Of a stretch of 51,656 nt of DNA, positions 8,790-17,220 are shown piece by piece. Numbering within the stretch: position 1 is the stretch's first letter; each line of letters starts with the position of its first letter. The notes under the pieces were generated by a model. That model saw nothing but the letters and a program-made list of their open reading frames with translations, was not told the DNA's origin and did not search any database. This DNA is from Spirabiliibacterium mucosae (GTDB taxonomy: Bacteria > Pseudomonadota > Gammaproteobacteria > Enterobacterales > Pasteurellaceae), in assembly GCF_014884965.1 (NCBI RefSeq), contig NZ_JABTBO010000015.1:1-51656 (forward strand). The letters run 5' to 3'. Position numbers and translations under genes: made by a program.

Positions 8790-9899
8790 TTATTTTTCGT
8801 TATCAGCGCTTTGGCTGTCTTTGGCGTGATGTTGCAGATAAATGGTCAGCGCCCGCACTTGCTCATCGTTCATCGAGGTGCGATCTTTCATCGAGTTGAT
8901 CACCCCAATCCATTGGTTGGCGGTGTAGTGATCCGCGCCAATCACCGCATGGCAGGTGCCGCAATGGGTTTGGTTGAGGTTGTCACCATAGCTATTCAAG
9001 CCTTTGATATTGGCCGTGAGCATTGATTTTGGCGCTTGCATCGCCACACTCACCTCGCTCCAATCGGCGTTGGTAACGTCATCGTGCACTGTTTTCGCCA
9101 CTTTGACCGCACTTTTGGCATCATCGTCTAACACGGCGACCAAAATGCGCTTGCCAAGGTCTTGATAAATCAAGTTTTCCGCGCCAGCTTGTTGCCAGCC
9201 ACGCACCGCACCTTGCACGTTTTCGCCCTCGAGTTTCCAGTCGTTGACCTCGGCATACGGCATCAACCGCACTTGGCCATCGCCGACGTTGGCGCTGGCA
9301 ATTTGGGTGGTGTAGAGCGTTTTATTTTGCTCGCTAAAATCGCCACCGCTGATGCCCGCTTGGCCGCTGGCGGTGCTGTCCATTTCTGGCATAAAATGAA
9401 CAATGCCTTTGTGGCAGTCGATACAGGTTTGCCCGCTTTCTTGCATGCCTTTATGCATTTTTTGTGCGGTTTTGGATTGCTCATGTAATAGCCATGCCTC
9501 GGTGTTGTGGCATGAGCGGCAAGTGGCCGAGTCTTGCTCTTTCATCGTTTTCCACACCGATTGCGCCATCGCTAAGCGGTGTTTTTCGTAGGCCTCCTCA
9601 TCTGGGATTTTGCCCGTCAGCTCGCCCCACACGTCTTTCACCGCCATGATTTTGGTTTTCAGGTAATCCAGCCCACTGTGCGGCACGTGGCAGTCGTGAC
9701 ACTCGGCGCGAATGCCGCGCTTGTTCATAAAGTGATTGCTGCCTTCCCACTCTTTTTGCGGCGTGTGCATGGAGTGACAGCTGACACAAAACTCAGTGGT
9801 GTTGGTGTAATGAAACACCTGTTGCGCGCCCCACAGCGCTAACGCACCCAGGGCAAAAACGCCAAGCCCTGCCAAGGCCCATTTTTTTCGTCCAGCCAT
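8790..9899 (-). CDS. torY: Pentahaem c-type cytochrome, NapC/NirT-TorC family
   Basis: Membrane-anchored cytochrome that takes electrons from the quinol pool and passes them to the periplasmic reductase TorZ. Five CXXCH haem motifs are visible: CVSCH (from residue 38), CHDCH, CRSCH, CIDCH and, in the C-terminal extension that typifies TorC/TorY, CGTCH. One uncleaved N-terminal membrane helix precedes them. The ATG at 9899 is chosen because AAGGAG lies 6 bases upstream; an open frame runs 13 codons further. The product is 369 residues, close to TorY of E. coli. It is transcribed ahead of torZ, 9 bases apart, behind an FNR box. A USS (ACCGCACTTTT) lies inside. Confidence 0.9.
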   Translation of the reverse strand: MAGRKKWALAGLGVFALGALALWGAQQVFHYTNTTEFCVSCHSMHTPQKEWEGSNHFMNKRGIRAECHDCHVPHSGLDYLKTKIMAVKDVWGELTGKIPDEEAYEKHRLAMAQSVWKTMKEQDSATCRSCHNTEAWLLHEQSKTAQKMHKGMQESGQTCIDCHKGIVHFMPEMDSTASGQAGISGGDFSEQNKTLYTTQIASANVGDGQVRLMPYAEVNDWKLEGENVQGAVRGWQQAGAENLIYQDLGKRILVAVLDDDAKSAVKVAKTVHDDVTNADWSEVSVAMQAPKSMLTANIKGLNSYGDNLNQTHCGTCHAVIGADHYTANQWIGVINSMKDRTSMNDEQVRALTIYLQHHAKDSQSADNEK

Positions 9900-10230
9900 A
9901 ATTGTCTCCTTTTTAATTATGTTAATTATCACTAACATAACGCGAAGATGCCTTCACATCGTTAAAATCATCTTGCTTGAATCAACTTGCGTGAGAATTG
10001 ATTAATATCAAAAGTTAATCGAGTTCGGGCGGTGTGATGTCCTTTTTCGATAAAATTTGCGGGCTTTTAGGCATTTTTGAAAGAAAATTAGCCCTTTTTT
10101 TTGTGCGTGATTTATTTTTTTATATAACGCTAAATCCACTTTTGCGAATTCGTGCAATGCGGGCCGAAAGGCTCGATTTTCAGCCCTCGATCAGGTAAAG
10201 TGCGGTTTTATTTCAAAAGAATGAGGGCTT
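9900..10230. promoter_or_regulatory. Divergent intergenic region, torYZ / mutY
   Basis: 331 bases without a gene, AT-rich. It holds the perfect FNR box at 9998-10011 for the leftward torYZ operon. An AT-rich stretch with tatataac near 10122-10129 could be a -10 region for mutY, and a USS lies at about 10197-10205. No hairpin terminator and no small gene were seen. Confidence 0.6.
9998..10011. promoter_or_regulatory. FNR binding site upstream of torYZ
   Basis: TTGATTAATATCAA matches the FNR consensus TTGAT-N4-ATCAA at every specified position. Its centre is about 105 bases upstream of the torY start codon. FNR activates anaerobic respiration genes from a site near -41.5, which would place the start of transcription near 9963. 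Confidence 0.85.
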
Positions 10231-11331
10231 ATGCAAGCGCAATCGAGCACATCGGCACCCTTTGCCCGCGCGGTGCTGGCGTGGTATGACCGCTTTGGGC
10301 GCAAGCAATTGCCGTGGCAGCAAAATAAAACGCCGTACAAAGTGTGGCTCTCTGAGGTGATGCTGCAACAAACGCAAGTGGCGACGGTGATCCCGTATTT
10401 TGAGCGTTTTATCGCCACCTTCCCGACCATCACCGAGTTGGCTAATGCACCACTTGATGAGGTGCTGCATTTGTGGACAGGCCTTGGCTATTACGCCCGC
10501 GCGCGCAATTTGCACAAAGCGGCGCAAACGGTGCGTGATGAGCACGGCGGCGAATTTCCAACTCGCTTTGAGCAGGTGCTCGCGCTGCCCGGGGTGGGGC
10601 AGAGCACGGCGGGGGCGATTTTATCCTCATGCCACCAAGCGCCTTATGCGATTTTAGACGGCAACGTCAAGCGCGTGCTATCACGCGTTTTTGCCATCGC
10701 CGGCTGGCCGGGTGAAAAGGCAGTGAGTGATGCGCTGTGGGCGCTGAGCGCGCAGGTCACCCCCACTGAGCAGGTGGCGGAGTTTAACCAAGCGATGATG
10801 GACATCGGCGCGATGGTGTGTACTCGCAGCAAACCAAAGTGCGGTTTGTGCCCGCTGAGCACGCAATGCCTCGCCAATGCTAACGACAACTGGCAGGCTT
10901 ACCCTGGCAAAAAGCCGAAAAAAGCGCTGCCTGAAAAGCAGTGTTATTTTGTGCTGTTGCTCAATGACAATGCCGTGTTGTTGCAACAGCGCCCCGCCAC
11001 AGGGCTGTGGGGCGGGCTTTATGCCTTTCCGCAATGTGAGGATAAGCCGACCGCACTTTTATTGTTGCAAAAGTGCGGTGCGCGCAAGGTGCAAGCGCTG
11101 CCGATGTTTCGCCACACGTTTAGCCATTTTCATTTGGATATTCACCCACTGGTGGCGCGCGTGGGCGACAAAGTCGAAGAAATCGCCGCAGATTATGCCG
11201 CAGGCGTATCGAGCGGGGCAAATTATTGGTATAATTTACAGTCAAATGCCAAAATTGGCTTGGCAGCGCCGGTGAAAACATTGCTTGAGATGTTATCGCG
11301 CATGCAACAAAATGGCGAAATCACTGTCTGA
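10231..11331 (+). CDS. mutY: A/G-specific adenine glycosylase
   Basis: Removes adenine mispaired with 8-oxoguanine or guanine, preventing G-to-T mutations. It is 366 residues. The catalytic Glu42 is in [10 protein letters not shown], the helix-hairpin-helix motif is [12 protein letters not shown], and Asp143 is in ILDGNVKRV. The 4Fe-4S cluster cysteines are C197, C204, C207 and C213 (CX6CX2CX5C). The C-terminal part is the NUDIX-like domain that recognises 8-oxoguanine. GAGGG lies just upstream of ATG 10231. First gene of mutY-yggX-mltC, the E. coli order. An inverted USS pair lies inside the C-terminal domain (11050-11079). Confidence 0.96.
   Translation: MQAQSSTSAPFARAVLAWYDRFGRKQLPWQQNKTPYKVWLSEVMLQQTQVATVIPYFERFIATFPTITELANAPLDEVLHLWTGLGYYARARNLHKAAQTVRDEHGGEFPTRFEQVLALPGVGQSTAGAILSSCHQAPYAILDGNVKRVLSRVFAIAGWPGEKAVSDALWALSAQVTPTEQVAEFNQAMMDIGAMVCTRSKPKCGLCPLSTQCLANANDNWQAYPGKKPKKALPEKQCYFVLLLNDNAVLLQQRPATGLWGGLYAFPQCEDKPTALLLLQKCGARKVQALPMFRHTFSHFHLDIHPLVARVGDKVEEIAADYAAGVSSGANYWYNLQSNAKIGLAAPVKTLLEMLSRMQQNGEITV
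11050..11079. repeat. Inverted pair of uptake signal sequences inside mutY
   Basis: accgcactttt (11050-11060) and aaaagtgcggt (11069-11079) are exact reverse complements with an 8-base loop. The same arrangement elsewhere in this window acts as an intergenic terminator, but here it lies within an open reading frame and encodes [10 protein letters not shown]. Confidence 0.85.
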
Positions 11332-11361
11332 TAATAAAATAAGATGTAAAAGGATGACGAC

Positions 11362-11634
11362 ATGGCACGAACAGTTTTTTGTGAATACCTGCAAAAAGAA
11401 GCCGAAGGGCTGGATTTTCAACTCTACCCAGGCGAGCTTGGCAAACGCATTTTCGACTCCATCAGCAAGCAAGCGTGGGGCGAGTGGATGAAAAAACAGA
11501 CCATGCTGGTCAATGAGAAAAAGCTCAACATGATGAACCCTGAACATCGCGCCTTGTTAGAAACCGAAATGAAAGGCTTTTTGTTTGAAGGGAAGAACGT
11601 CCACATCGAAGGCTATGTTGCGCCAGAAAAATAG
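11362..11634 (+). CDS. yggX: YggX-type iron trafficking / oxidative damage protection protein
   Basis: Small cytoplasmic protein linked to iron handling and protection of Fe-S clusters against oxidants. It is 90 residues and begins [20 protein letters not shown], with the conserved Cys7 and the PG(E)LGKRI segment of the family. It lies 30 bases downstream of mutY with AAAGGA before the start, followed at once by mltC. The neighbourhood joins an Fe-S repair enzyme with an Fe-S protection factor. Confidence 0.95.
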   Translation: MARTVFCEYLQKEAEGLDFQLYPGELGKRIFDSISKQAWGEWMKKQTMLVNEKKLNMMNPEHRALLETEMKGFLFEGKNVHIEGYVAPEK

Positions 11635-11644
11635 GCAGGGTGCC

Positions 11645-12736
11645 ATGAAAAAATATTTGCCGTTACTGATTATTCCTTTTCTGGTGGCCTGTGGCTCATC
11701 AACGTCCAAAAAAAACCGCCCTTTTGATTACGACGACGCCTTCGCCAAAGATATGCGGGGTTTAGATATTTTAACTGGGCAGTTTTCACACAATATCGAC
11801 AGCAAATGGGGTGTCAACGAATTGCTGGTGGCCAGCCGCAAAGACTACGTGAAGTACACCGACCAATACAACACCCGTAGCCACATCAGCTTTGACGAGG
11901 GGCGAATCACCATCGAAACGCTGGGGATGGACGCCTACCGTTTGAAAAAAACCATCGTGCACACCTTGTTGATGGGATCGGATGCCAACGGCATTGACTT
12001 GTTTGCCGACGGCGACGTGCCAATCAGCTCGCGCCCGTTCCTCTCCGGCCAGGTGGTTGACCAAGCCGGCCGCAGCATCAACACCGTGGCAGGTGCCAAT
12101 GAATTTGCCAATTATTTGCTCGCCAACAAGCTGCAAACACGCCGCTTGAGCAACGGCCAATTGGTGGAATTTGTCACCATCCCGATGATTGCCAACCACA
12201 TCAACATCCGTGCGCAAAAATATGTGCCGTTTGTGCGCAAAGCCGCGCGCCATTACAACATCGACGAAAGCCTGATTTTGGGCATTATGCAAACCGAATC
12301 GAGCTTCAACCCGTATGCGATCAGCTACGCCAACGCCATGGGCTTGATGCAAGTGGTGCCTCACACCGCGGGTGCCGATGTGTTTAGAATGAAAGGCATG
12401 CGCGGGCAGCCGTCGCGGCAATATTTGTTTGACCCACATCGCAATATTGATGCGGGCACGTCCTATTTGTGGCTGTTGCAAAACAAATACCTTGCCGGCA
12501 TCACCGACCCAACCTCACGGCGCTTTGCGGTCATCTCCGCCTACAACAGCGGCGCGGGTGCGGTGCTGCGCGTGTTCTCGCAAGACAAAGACGAAGCCGT
12601 GCGCATCATCAACTCCTTGCTGCCAGAGCAGGTTTATCGCATATTAACCACCCGCCACCCATCGGCGCAGGCACGCAACTACTTGTATAAAGTGGACAAA
12701 GCGCAAAAAAGCTACCGCGTGCGGGCAGCCAACTAG
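11645..12736 (+). CDS. mltC: Membrane-bound lytic murein transglycosylase C
   Basis: Outer-membrane lipoprotein that cleaves peptidoglycan glycan strands to give 1,6-anhydromuramyl products. The frame is open from 11585, but ATG 11645 gives a clear lipoprotein signal (FLVAC, Cys16) and has CAGGG just upstream. 363 residues, close to E. coli MltC. The C-terminal goose-type lysozyme/SLT domain carries the catalytic Glu218 in [10 protein letters not shown], followed by [13 protein letters not shown] and the later SAYNSGAG motif. The N-terminal half is the MltC-specific domain. Third gene of the mutY operon, ending at a USS hairpin. Confidence 0.95.
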   Translation: MKKYLPLLIIPFLVACGSSTSKKNRPFDYDDAFAKDMRGLDILTGQFSHNIDSKWGVNELLVASRKDYVKYTDQYNTRSHISFDEGRITIETLGMDAYRLKKTIVHTLLMGSDANGIDLFADGDVPISSRPFLSGQVVDQAGRSINTVAGANEFANYLLANKLQTRRLSNGQLVEFVTIPMIANHINIRAQKYVPFVRKAARHYNIDESLILGIMQTESSFNPYAISYANAMGLMQVVPHTAGADVFRMKGMRGQPSRQYLFDPHRNIDAGTSYLWLLQNKYLAGITDPTSRRFAVISAYNSGAGAVLRVFSQDKDEAVRIINSLLPEQVYRILTTRHPSAQARNYLYKVDKAQKSYRVRAAN

Positions 12737-12749
12737 GCAACTAGGCATC

Positions 12750-12775
12750 AAAGTGCGGTCGCCCGACCGCACTTT
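12750..12775. terminator. USS-pair hairpin terminator after mltC
   Basis: aaagtgcggtc (12750-12760) and gaccgcacttt (12765-12775) pair perfectly around a gccc loop, followed by TTGCG. The stem is two uptake signal sequences in inverted orientation, a typical dual-use arrangement in Pasteurellaceae. Confidence 0.8.
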
Positions 12776-12809
12776 TGCGTTATACTAGCGCTTTTGAAAG
12801 GAGGCTGTG

Positions 12810-13388
12810 GTGGCGAGTGTGCTGCTGGTGGATAACCACGATTCGTTTAGCTACAATTTGGTGGATTTGCTCAAACGCTTGCCGTTAGACGCGCTGCACG
12901 TGTGCAAAACCGAAGATTTGCCGGCGCAAGCGATGGATCAATTTAGCCATGTTTTGATTTCGCCTGGGCCTGATGTGCCGCGGGCGTACCCGCAACTGTA
13001 TGACTTTTTGGCGCAATTTCACACCCAAAAGGTGATTTTAGGCGTGTGTTTGGGCCATCAGATGCTGTGTGACTTTTTCGGCGCGCGGCTTTACAACCTC
13101 AGCGCGGTGCGCCACGGGCAAGTGGGGCAATTGCGCACATTGGTGCCCTCGCCTTTGTTTAAAAATCTGCCACAATCCTTTAAAATAGGCCTTTATCATT
13201 CGTGGGCGATTGCGCGTGAGAGCCTGCCACCGGCGTTGGTGCCGATCGCCTGCGATCAGCACGATGTGTTGATGGCGGTAGCCCACCGCACTTTGCCTTT
13301 GTTCGGGGTGCAGTTTCACCCCGAATCGTTTATCAGCGAACACGGCCAGCAACTGTTACACAATTGGCTCAATGTCACAACGGAATAA
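12810..13388 (+). CDS. pabA: Glutamine amidotransferase, anthranilate/aminodeoxychorismate synthase component II
   Basis: Class I glutamine amidotransferase that supplies ammonia to a chorismate-converting partner (PabB or TrpE). The triad is visible: Cys80 in GVCLGHQ, and His170 and Glu172 in FHPES. The N-terminal [11 protein letters not shown] motif is typical of PabA/TrpG. 192 residues from GTG 12810, which has AAGGAGG at 12798-12804; GTG 12807 is only two bases from the ribosome site. No pabB or trpE lies nearby. pabA is favoured because trpG usually sits beside trpE or trpD, but this is not certain. Confidence 0.85.
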   Translation: MASVLLVDNHDSFSYNLVDLLKRLPLDALHVCKTEDLPAQAMDQFSHVLISPGPDVPRAYPQLYDFLAQFHTQKVILGVCLGHQMLCDFFGARLYNLSAVRHGQVGQLRTLVPSPLFKNLPQSFKIGLYHSWAIARESLPPALVPIACDQHDVLMAVAHRTLPLFGVQFHPESFISEHGQQLLHNWLNVTTE

Positions 13389-13392
13389 CACA

Positions 13393-14358
13393 ATGACCCA
13401 TTACACTTCAAATACGTTAATTTTTTTAAAACTCTTTTGGCATCGCTACAACGAAAATAAGCTCAACATGGCGGCGGGCTATTTGACCTACAGCACCATG
13501 TTGGCGCTGGTGCCGTTGGTGATGGTCAGCCTTGCGATCTTCTCCGCCTTCCCGGTGTTTAAGGAGATTAGCGGCGAGGTGCAAAATATGATCTTCAGCA
13601 ACTTCGCGCCACAAACCGGCGGTGTGGTGCAAGATTACATCAACGAATTTGTCGAAAACTCGAAGAAAATGAGTGGCGTGGGGATCATCGGTTTGATTGT
13701 GGTGGCCCTAATGTTGATCTCCTCCATTGACCGCACTTTGAATGACATTTGGCCCAACACCAACTCGCGCACACTGTTTGTCTCTTTTGCGATGTATTGG
13801 ATGATCCTCACCCTCGGGCCGCTCTTTTTGGGCGTGAGCGTGATTGTCAGCTCCTATATTTTTTCCAGTGATGCCTTTAGCAACGCCACCTTCAGCACCT
13901 ATTTGCTCAGCATTATCCCGTTTTTGCTCACCTGGCTGGCGTTCACGCTGATTTACACCGTGGTGCCAAACACCAAGGTGAATTTGCGCTATGCCATGAT
14001 CGGCGCGCTGATTGCGGCGATCTTCTTCACCCTCGGCAAGCGTGCGTTCACCTGGTATATCACCGCCTTCCCGTCGTATCAGCTGATTTATGGCGCGATG
14101 GCAACGCTGCCGATTTTGCTGCTGTGGATTCAATTGAGCTGGACATTTGTGCTGCTCGGGGCGCAATTAACGGCGGTGTTGGAGGATATGCGGCTGATTA
14201 AAAACGGCGAAATGCCGAATAATCGCGAGTACGAAGTGCGCCAAGAAAAGCTGCAACAAGCCTTAATTGAGCTGCAACACCATGACGACGAGCCGCTTGA
14301 GAGCCAAGCGCAAGCACAACAAGGAGAGGGGCATGATCGCACTGATTCAACGCGTTAA
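13393..14358 (+). CDS. YihY/virulence factor BrkB family inner-membrane protein
   Basis: Polytopic inner-membrane protein, about 321 residues, with six hydrophobic segments and the family features [17 protein letters not shown] near the N-terminus and [12 protein letters not shown] in the middle. These proteins were once annotated as ribonuclease BN, which is not supported; their role is unknown. ATG 13393, after a weak GGA, is preferred over ATG 13372, which overlaps the previous gene by 17 bases and lacks a ribosome site. The polar C-terminal tail overlaps the start of dtd by 26 bases, so the two are probably coupled. A yihY-dtd pair is also familiar from E. coli. Confidence 0.85.
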   Translation: MTHYTSNTLIFLKLFWHRYNENKLNMAAGYLTYSTMLALVPLVMVSLAIFSAFPVFKEISGEVQNMIFSNFAPQTGGVVQDYINEFVENSKKMSGVGIIGLIVVALMLISSIDRTLNDIWPNTNSRTLFVSFAMYWMILTLGPLFLGVSVIVSSYIFSSDAFSNATFSTYLLSIIPFLLTWLAFTLIYTVVPNTKVNLRYAMIGALIAAIFFTLGKRAFTWYITAFPSYQLIYGAMATLPILLLWIQLSWTFVLLGAQLTAVLEDMRLIKNGEMPNNREYEVRQEKLQQALIELQHHDDEPLESQAQAQQGEGHDRTDSTR

Positions 14359-14767
14359 GCACGCCAGTGTTGAGGTTGACGGGCGCTGCGTGGGGCAAAT
14401 TGGCCACGGCTTGCTGGTCCTTTTAGGCGTGGAAAAAACCGACGACGCTCAGCGCGGTGAGCAGCTGCTGAAAAAGGTGCTTAATTACCGCGTATTCAGC
14501 GATGAGGCGGGTAAAATGAACCTCAACGTGCAGCAAGCCGGCGGCGAGCTGCTGGTGGTTTCTCAGTTCACGCTGGTGGCGGATACACAAAAAGGCCTGC
14601 GCCCGAGCTTTTCCAACGGCGCTAGTCCTGAGTTGGCTGAAAAACTTTATGACGATTTTTGTGTCAAAGCAAAAGAGCATATCAAAACTGAGCGTGGCGT
14701 TTTTGCCGCCGATATGCAGGTGAGTTTAACCAACGACGGGCCGGTGACATTTTGGCTACACGTCTAA
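14333..14767 (+). CDS. dtd: D-aminoacyl-tRNA deacylase
   Basis: Hydrolyses D-amino acids, and glycine mis-charged on tRNA-Ala, from tRNA, keeping translation homochiral. 144 residues (E. coli 145). The signature SQFTLVAD starts at Ser77, and the C-terminal NDGPVTFW carries the cross-subunit Gly-Pro motif that excludes L-amino acids. The frame is open from 14267, but ATG 14333 follows AAGGAGAGGGG and starts with the family sequence [13 protein letters not shown]. It overlaps the end of yihY. Confidence 0.95.
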   Translation: MIALIQRVKHASVEVDGRCVGQIGHGLLVLLGVEKTDDAQRGEQLLKKVLNYRVFSDEAGKMNLNVQQAGGELLVVSQFTLVADTQKGLRPSFSNGASPELAEKLYDDFCVKAKEHIKTERGVFAADMQVSLTNDGPVTFWLHV

Positions 14768-14774
14768 GGAGCAG

Positions 14775-15473
14775 ATGATGAAAAAACACTTACCCCTGTT
14801 GACCGCACTTTGCCTAAGCCCCGTGCTTGCGCTCGCCCATGAAAGCGCAGAGCAGGCATCTCAAAACATCACCTTCACCGTGCAAGCCCAACGCCAAGTG
14901 GAGCGCGATGTGATGCAAGCAACGCTGTTTGTGGAAGAAAAGGGCACCGATCTCAAAGCGCTCAGCGCCAGCGTGAATGACAAAATGAACCAAATTGTCA
15001 GCGCGGCGAAGAAGCTCGATTTACCTAAAGGCACCGTGAGCCGCAACACCTATGTTAATTACAACAAAAAAACCGACAGCGAAAGCTGGGTTGACCGCGG
15101 GCAATACCGCATTGAAAGCCAAGATTTTGGCAAACTCGGCCAGCTCATCAGCCAGCTTGGTGGCGTGGCGGCGGTGGATAACATCAGCTTTAGTTTGTCA
15201 AAAGCCAAGCGCCAAAGCCTTGAAAAAGAGATGACCGCCGAGGCGATTGCCGCCTTCAAGCAAAAAGCGCAGTTCATCAGCGAACAACTCGGCGCGAAGG
15301 GCTACCGTATTGTGGATCTTACCATTGGCTCTAATGCTGGCAGCATGCCTCGGCCTTACATGGCCAAAGCGGCCACGGCGATGTATTCCGCTGAGGCGCA
15401 GAGCATGCCCATTGAGGCAGGCGAAGCGGATGTGAACCTTGGCATCAATGCCACCATTAATTTAACCGAATAG
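14775..15473 (+). CDS. Periplasmic SIMPL (DUF541) domain protein, YggE-like
   Basis: 232 residues with a clear signal peptide (MMKKHLPLLTALCLSPVLALA, cleavage before HES) and a SIMPL/DUF541 fold. Visible family features are the N-terminal VQAQRQVERDVMQATLFVE strand region, the GTVSRNTYVNY segment and the C-terminal ANLGINATI-like end. E. coli YggE of this family reduces oxidative stress; the biochemical role is not settled. TAAGGA 5-8 bases upstream supports either of the two adjacent ATGs (14775 or 14778). Eight bases after dtd, same strand, likely co-transcribed. Confidence 0.85.
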   Translation: MMKKHLPLLTALCLSPVLALAHESAEQASQNITFTVQAQRQVERDVMQATLFVEEKGTDLKALSASVNDKMNQIVSAAKKLDLPKGTVSRNTYVNYNKKTDSESWVDRGQYRIESQDFGKLGQLISQLGGVAAVDNISFSLSKAKRQSLEKEMTAEAIAAFKQKAQFISEQLGAKGYRIVDLTIGSNAGSMPRPYMAKAATAMYSAEAQSMPIEAGEADVNLGINATINLTE

Positions 15474-15524
15474 CGCGATTGCGTGTTATAATCGCACCAC
15501 TTTACACCAACTGGCGGAGAGCCT

Positions 15525-16150
15525 ATGAAAATTGCAAAAATACCGTGGTGGGCATTGCCTACCAAGTGCGCACTGAAGATGGCATTTTGGTCGACGAAGC
15601 ACCAGCCAACCAACCGTTGGAATACATCCAAGGGCACAACAATTTGGTCATCGGGCTGGAAAACGCCCTTGAAGGCCACAGTGTTGGCGACACCTTTGAA
15701 GTGCGCGTGAAACCTGAAGAAGGCTACGGCCAATACAACGACAACCTCGTGCAACGCGTGCCACAAGACGTGTTTGTGGGTGTGGACGGCTTGGAAGTGG
15801 GCATGCGCTTTATCGCTGACACCGATGTTGGCCCACTGCCGGTTGTGATCACCGAAGTCGGTGATGACTACGTGGTGGTTGACGGCAACCATATGCTTGC
15901 CGGCCAAGAGCTGCTGTTCAACGTGGAAGTGGTCAGCGTGCGTGAGGCGACATTAGAAGAGATCGCCCACGGTCATGTTCACCAAGAAGGCAGCGGCTGC
16001 TGCGGTGGGCACGACAGCGACGAAGAAGGCCACGGCTGCGGTTGTGGGCATCATCACCACGAGCATGAGCACCACGACGGCTGTTGTGGCGGCGGACACG
16101 AGCACCATCACCACCACGGTGGCTGCTGCAGTGGCAAACACGAACATTAA
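15525..16150 (+). CDS. slyD: SlyD peptidyl-prolyl isomerase / nickel metallochaperone, with apparent frameshift at codon 5
   Basis: FKBP-type prolyl isomerase and metal chaperone supplying nickel to hydrogenase maturation in related bacteria. The expected N-terminus MKIAK begins at ATG 15525 after GGAGA, but the rest of the protein (TVVGIAYQVRTEDG onward, to 16150) is in a different frame. The run of five A at 15536-15540 is one base short; a sixth A would give MKIAKNTVVGIAYQVRTEDG. The span is 626 bases, not a multiple of three. In-frame alternatives are TTG 15479 and GTG 15545/15548, without good ribosome sites. The FKBP core with its inserted flap is intact (YGQYNDNLVQRVP). The tail from about 15995 is a His/Cys-rich metal-binding region (HHHHEHEHH, GCCGG). 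This could be real slippage, a mutation or a base-calling error. Confidence 0.85.
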
Positions 16151-16159
16151 TTGAAAGCC

Positions 16160-16182
16160 AAAGTGCGGTTTAACCGCACTTT
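16160..16182. terminator. USS-pair hairpin terminator after slyD
   Basis: aaagtgcggt (16160-16169), loop tta, accgcacttt (16173-16182), then TTATTT. It is a compact perfect USS palindrome. It ends only 15 bases before the murB start codon, leaving no room for a separate murB promoter after it. Confidence 0.85.
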
Positions 16183-16197
16183 TTATTTGTTGACACT

Positions 16198-17220
16198 ATG
16201 CAAAGTTTACAACCCTTTCACACCTTTGGCCTTGCCGTGCAGGCCAACGCGGTGGTCGACATCACCACGCCAGCGGACTTGTTTGCGCACTGGCAGGCCA
16301 ACGCACACCAGCCGCGCTTACTGCTCGGCGAAGGCAGCGATGTGCTGTTTTTGCAAGATTTCCACGGCGTGGTGCTGCGCAATCAAATCAAAGGCATTGA
16401 CGTCAAAGAAGACGACAGCCATTTTTACCTTCACGTCAACGCGGGCGAAAACTGGCATGAGCTGGTGCGCTTTTGTGTTGAGCGCAACATCGGCGGGCTG
16501 GAAAATCTCGCACTGATCCCAGGCTGCGCCGGCAGTGCGCCAATTCAAAATATTGGTGCCTATGGCGTGGAGTTTGCCCAAGTGTGCGATTACGTTGATT
16601 GCCTGGATTTAAACCGCGGCGAGCAACGCCGCCTTAACGCCGCGCAGTGCCAATTTGGCTACCGCGAAAGCATTTTTAAAAACCAATACCGCAGTGGCTT
16701 TGCCATTGTGGCCATTGGCTTGAAGCTGGCCAAAAACTGGCAACCGCACTTGTACTACGGCCCACTGCGCGAGCTTGATGCGCAAACGGTGACACCGCGT
16801 GAGGTGTTCGCCCAAGTGTGCGCCATTCGCGAGGCCAAATTGCCTAACCCCGCAGAGCTTGGTAACGCCGGCAGTTTTTTCAAAAACCCGATTGTCAGCC
16901 CAAGCCATTACCACGAACTGCGCGAGCGCTTTGCTGAAATGCCCGCCTACCCACAAGCCGACGGGCAAATCAAACTGGCAGCGGGCTGGTTGATTGACCA
17001 ATGTGGCCTTAAGGGCAAGCAAATCGGCGGCGCGGCCGTCCACAGCCGCCAAGCGCTGGTGTTGGTGAACCAAAACAACGCCACCGGCGACGACGTGCTG
17101 TCGCTGGCACGCTTTATCTACCAGCAAGTGATGGCCAAATTTGGCGTGCCGCTGGAGCCTGAAGTGCGGTTTTATGGCGCCCAAGGCGAGCTTGATAGCG
17201 CCGAGGCTGTGCGCGCATGA
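16198..17220 (+). CDS. murB: UDP-N-acetylenolpyruvoylglucosamine reductase
   Basis: FAD enzyme that reduces the enolpyruvyl group to make UDP-N-acetylmuramate, the second committed step of peptidoglycan synthesis. 340 residues (E. coli 342). The FAD domain has GEGSDVLF and LIPGCAGSAPIQNIGAYG. Catalytic residues are Arg in GYRESIFK, Ser226 in GNAGSFFKNP and Glu322 in PEVRFYG. The start at 16198 matches the family N-terminus, but there is no Shine-Dalgarno sequence and a terminator hairpin ends 15 bases upstream. It overlaps birA by ATGA. Confidence 0.95.
   Translation: MQSLQPFHTFGLAVQANAVVDITTPADLFAHWQANAHQPRLLLGEGSDVLFLQDFHGVVLRNQIKGIDVKEDDSHFYLHVNAGENWHELVRFCVERNIGGLENLALIPGCAGSAPIQNIGAYGVEFAQVCDYVDCLDLNRGEQRRLNAAQCQFGYRESIFKNQYRSGFAIVAIGLKLAKNWQPHLYYGPLRELDAQTVTPREVFAQVCAIREAKLPNPAELGNAGSFFKNPIVSPSHYHELRERFAEMPAYPQADGQIKLAAGWLIDQCGLKGKQIGGAAVHSRQALVLVNQNNATGDDVLSLARFIYQQVMAKFGVPLEPEVRFYGAQGELDSAEAVRA

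Noticed and set aside
13393-14358. Ribonuclease BN
   Set aside because: The protein is a polytopic membrane protein of the YihY family and has none of the metallo-beta-lactamase motifs of RNase BN/Z.
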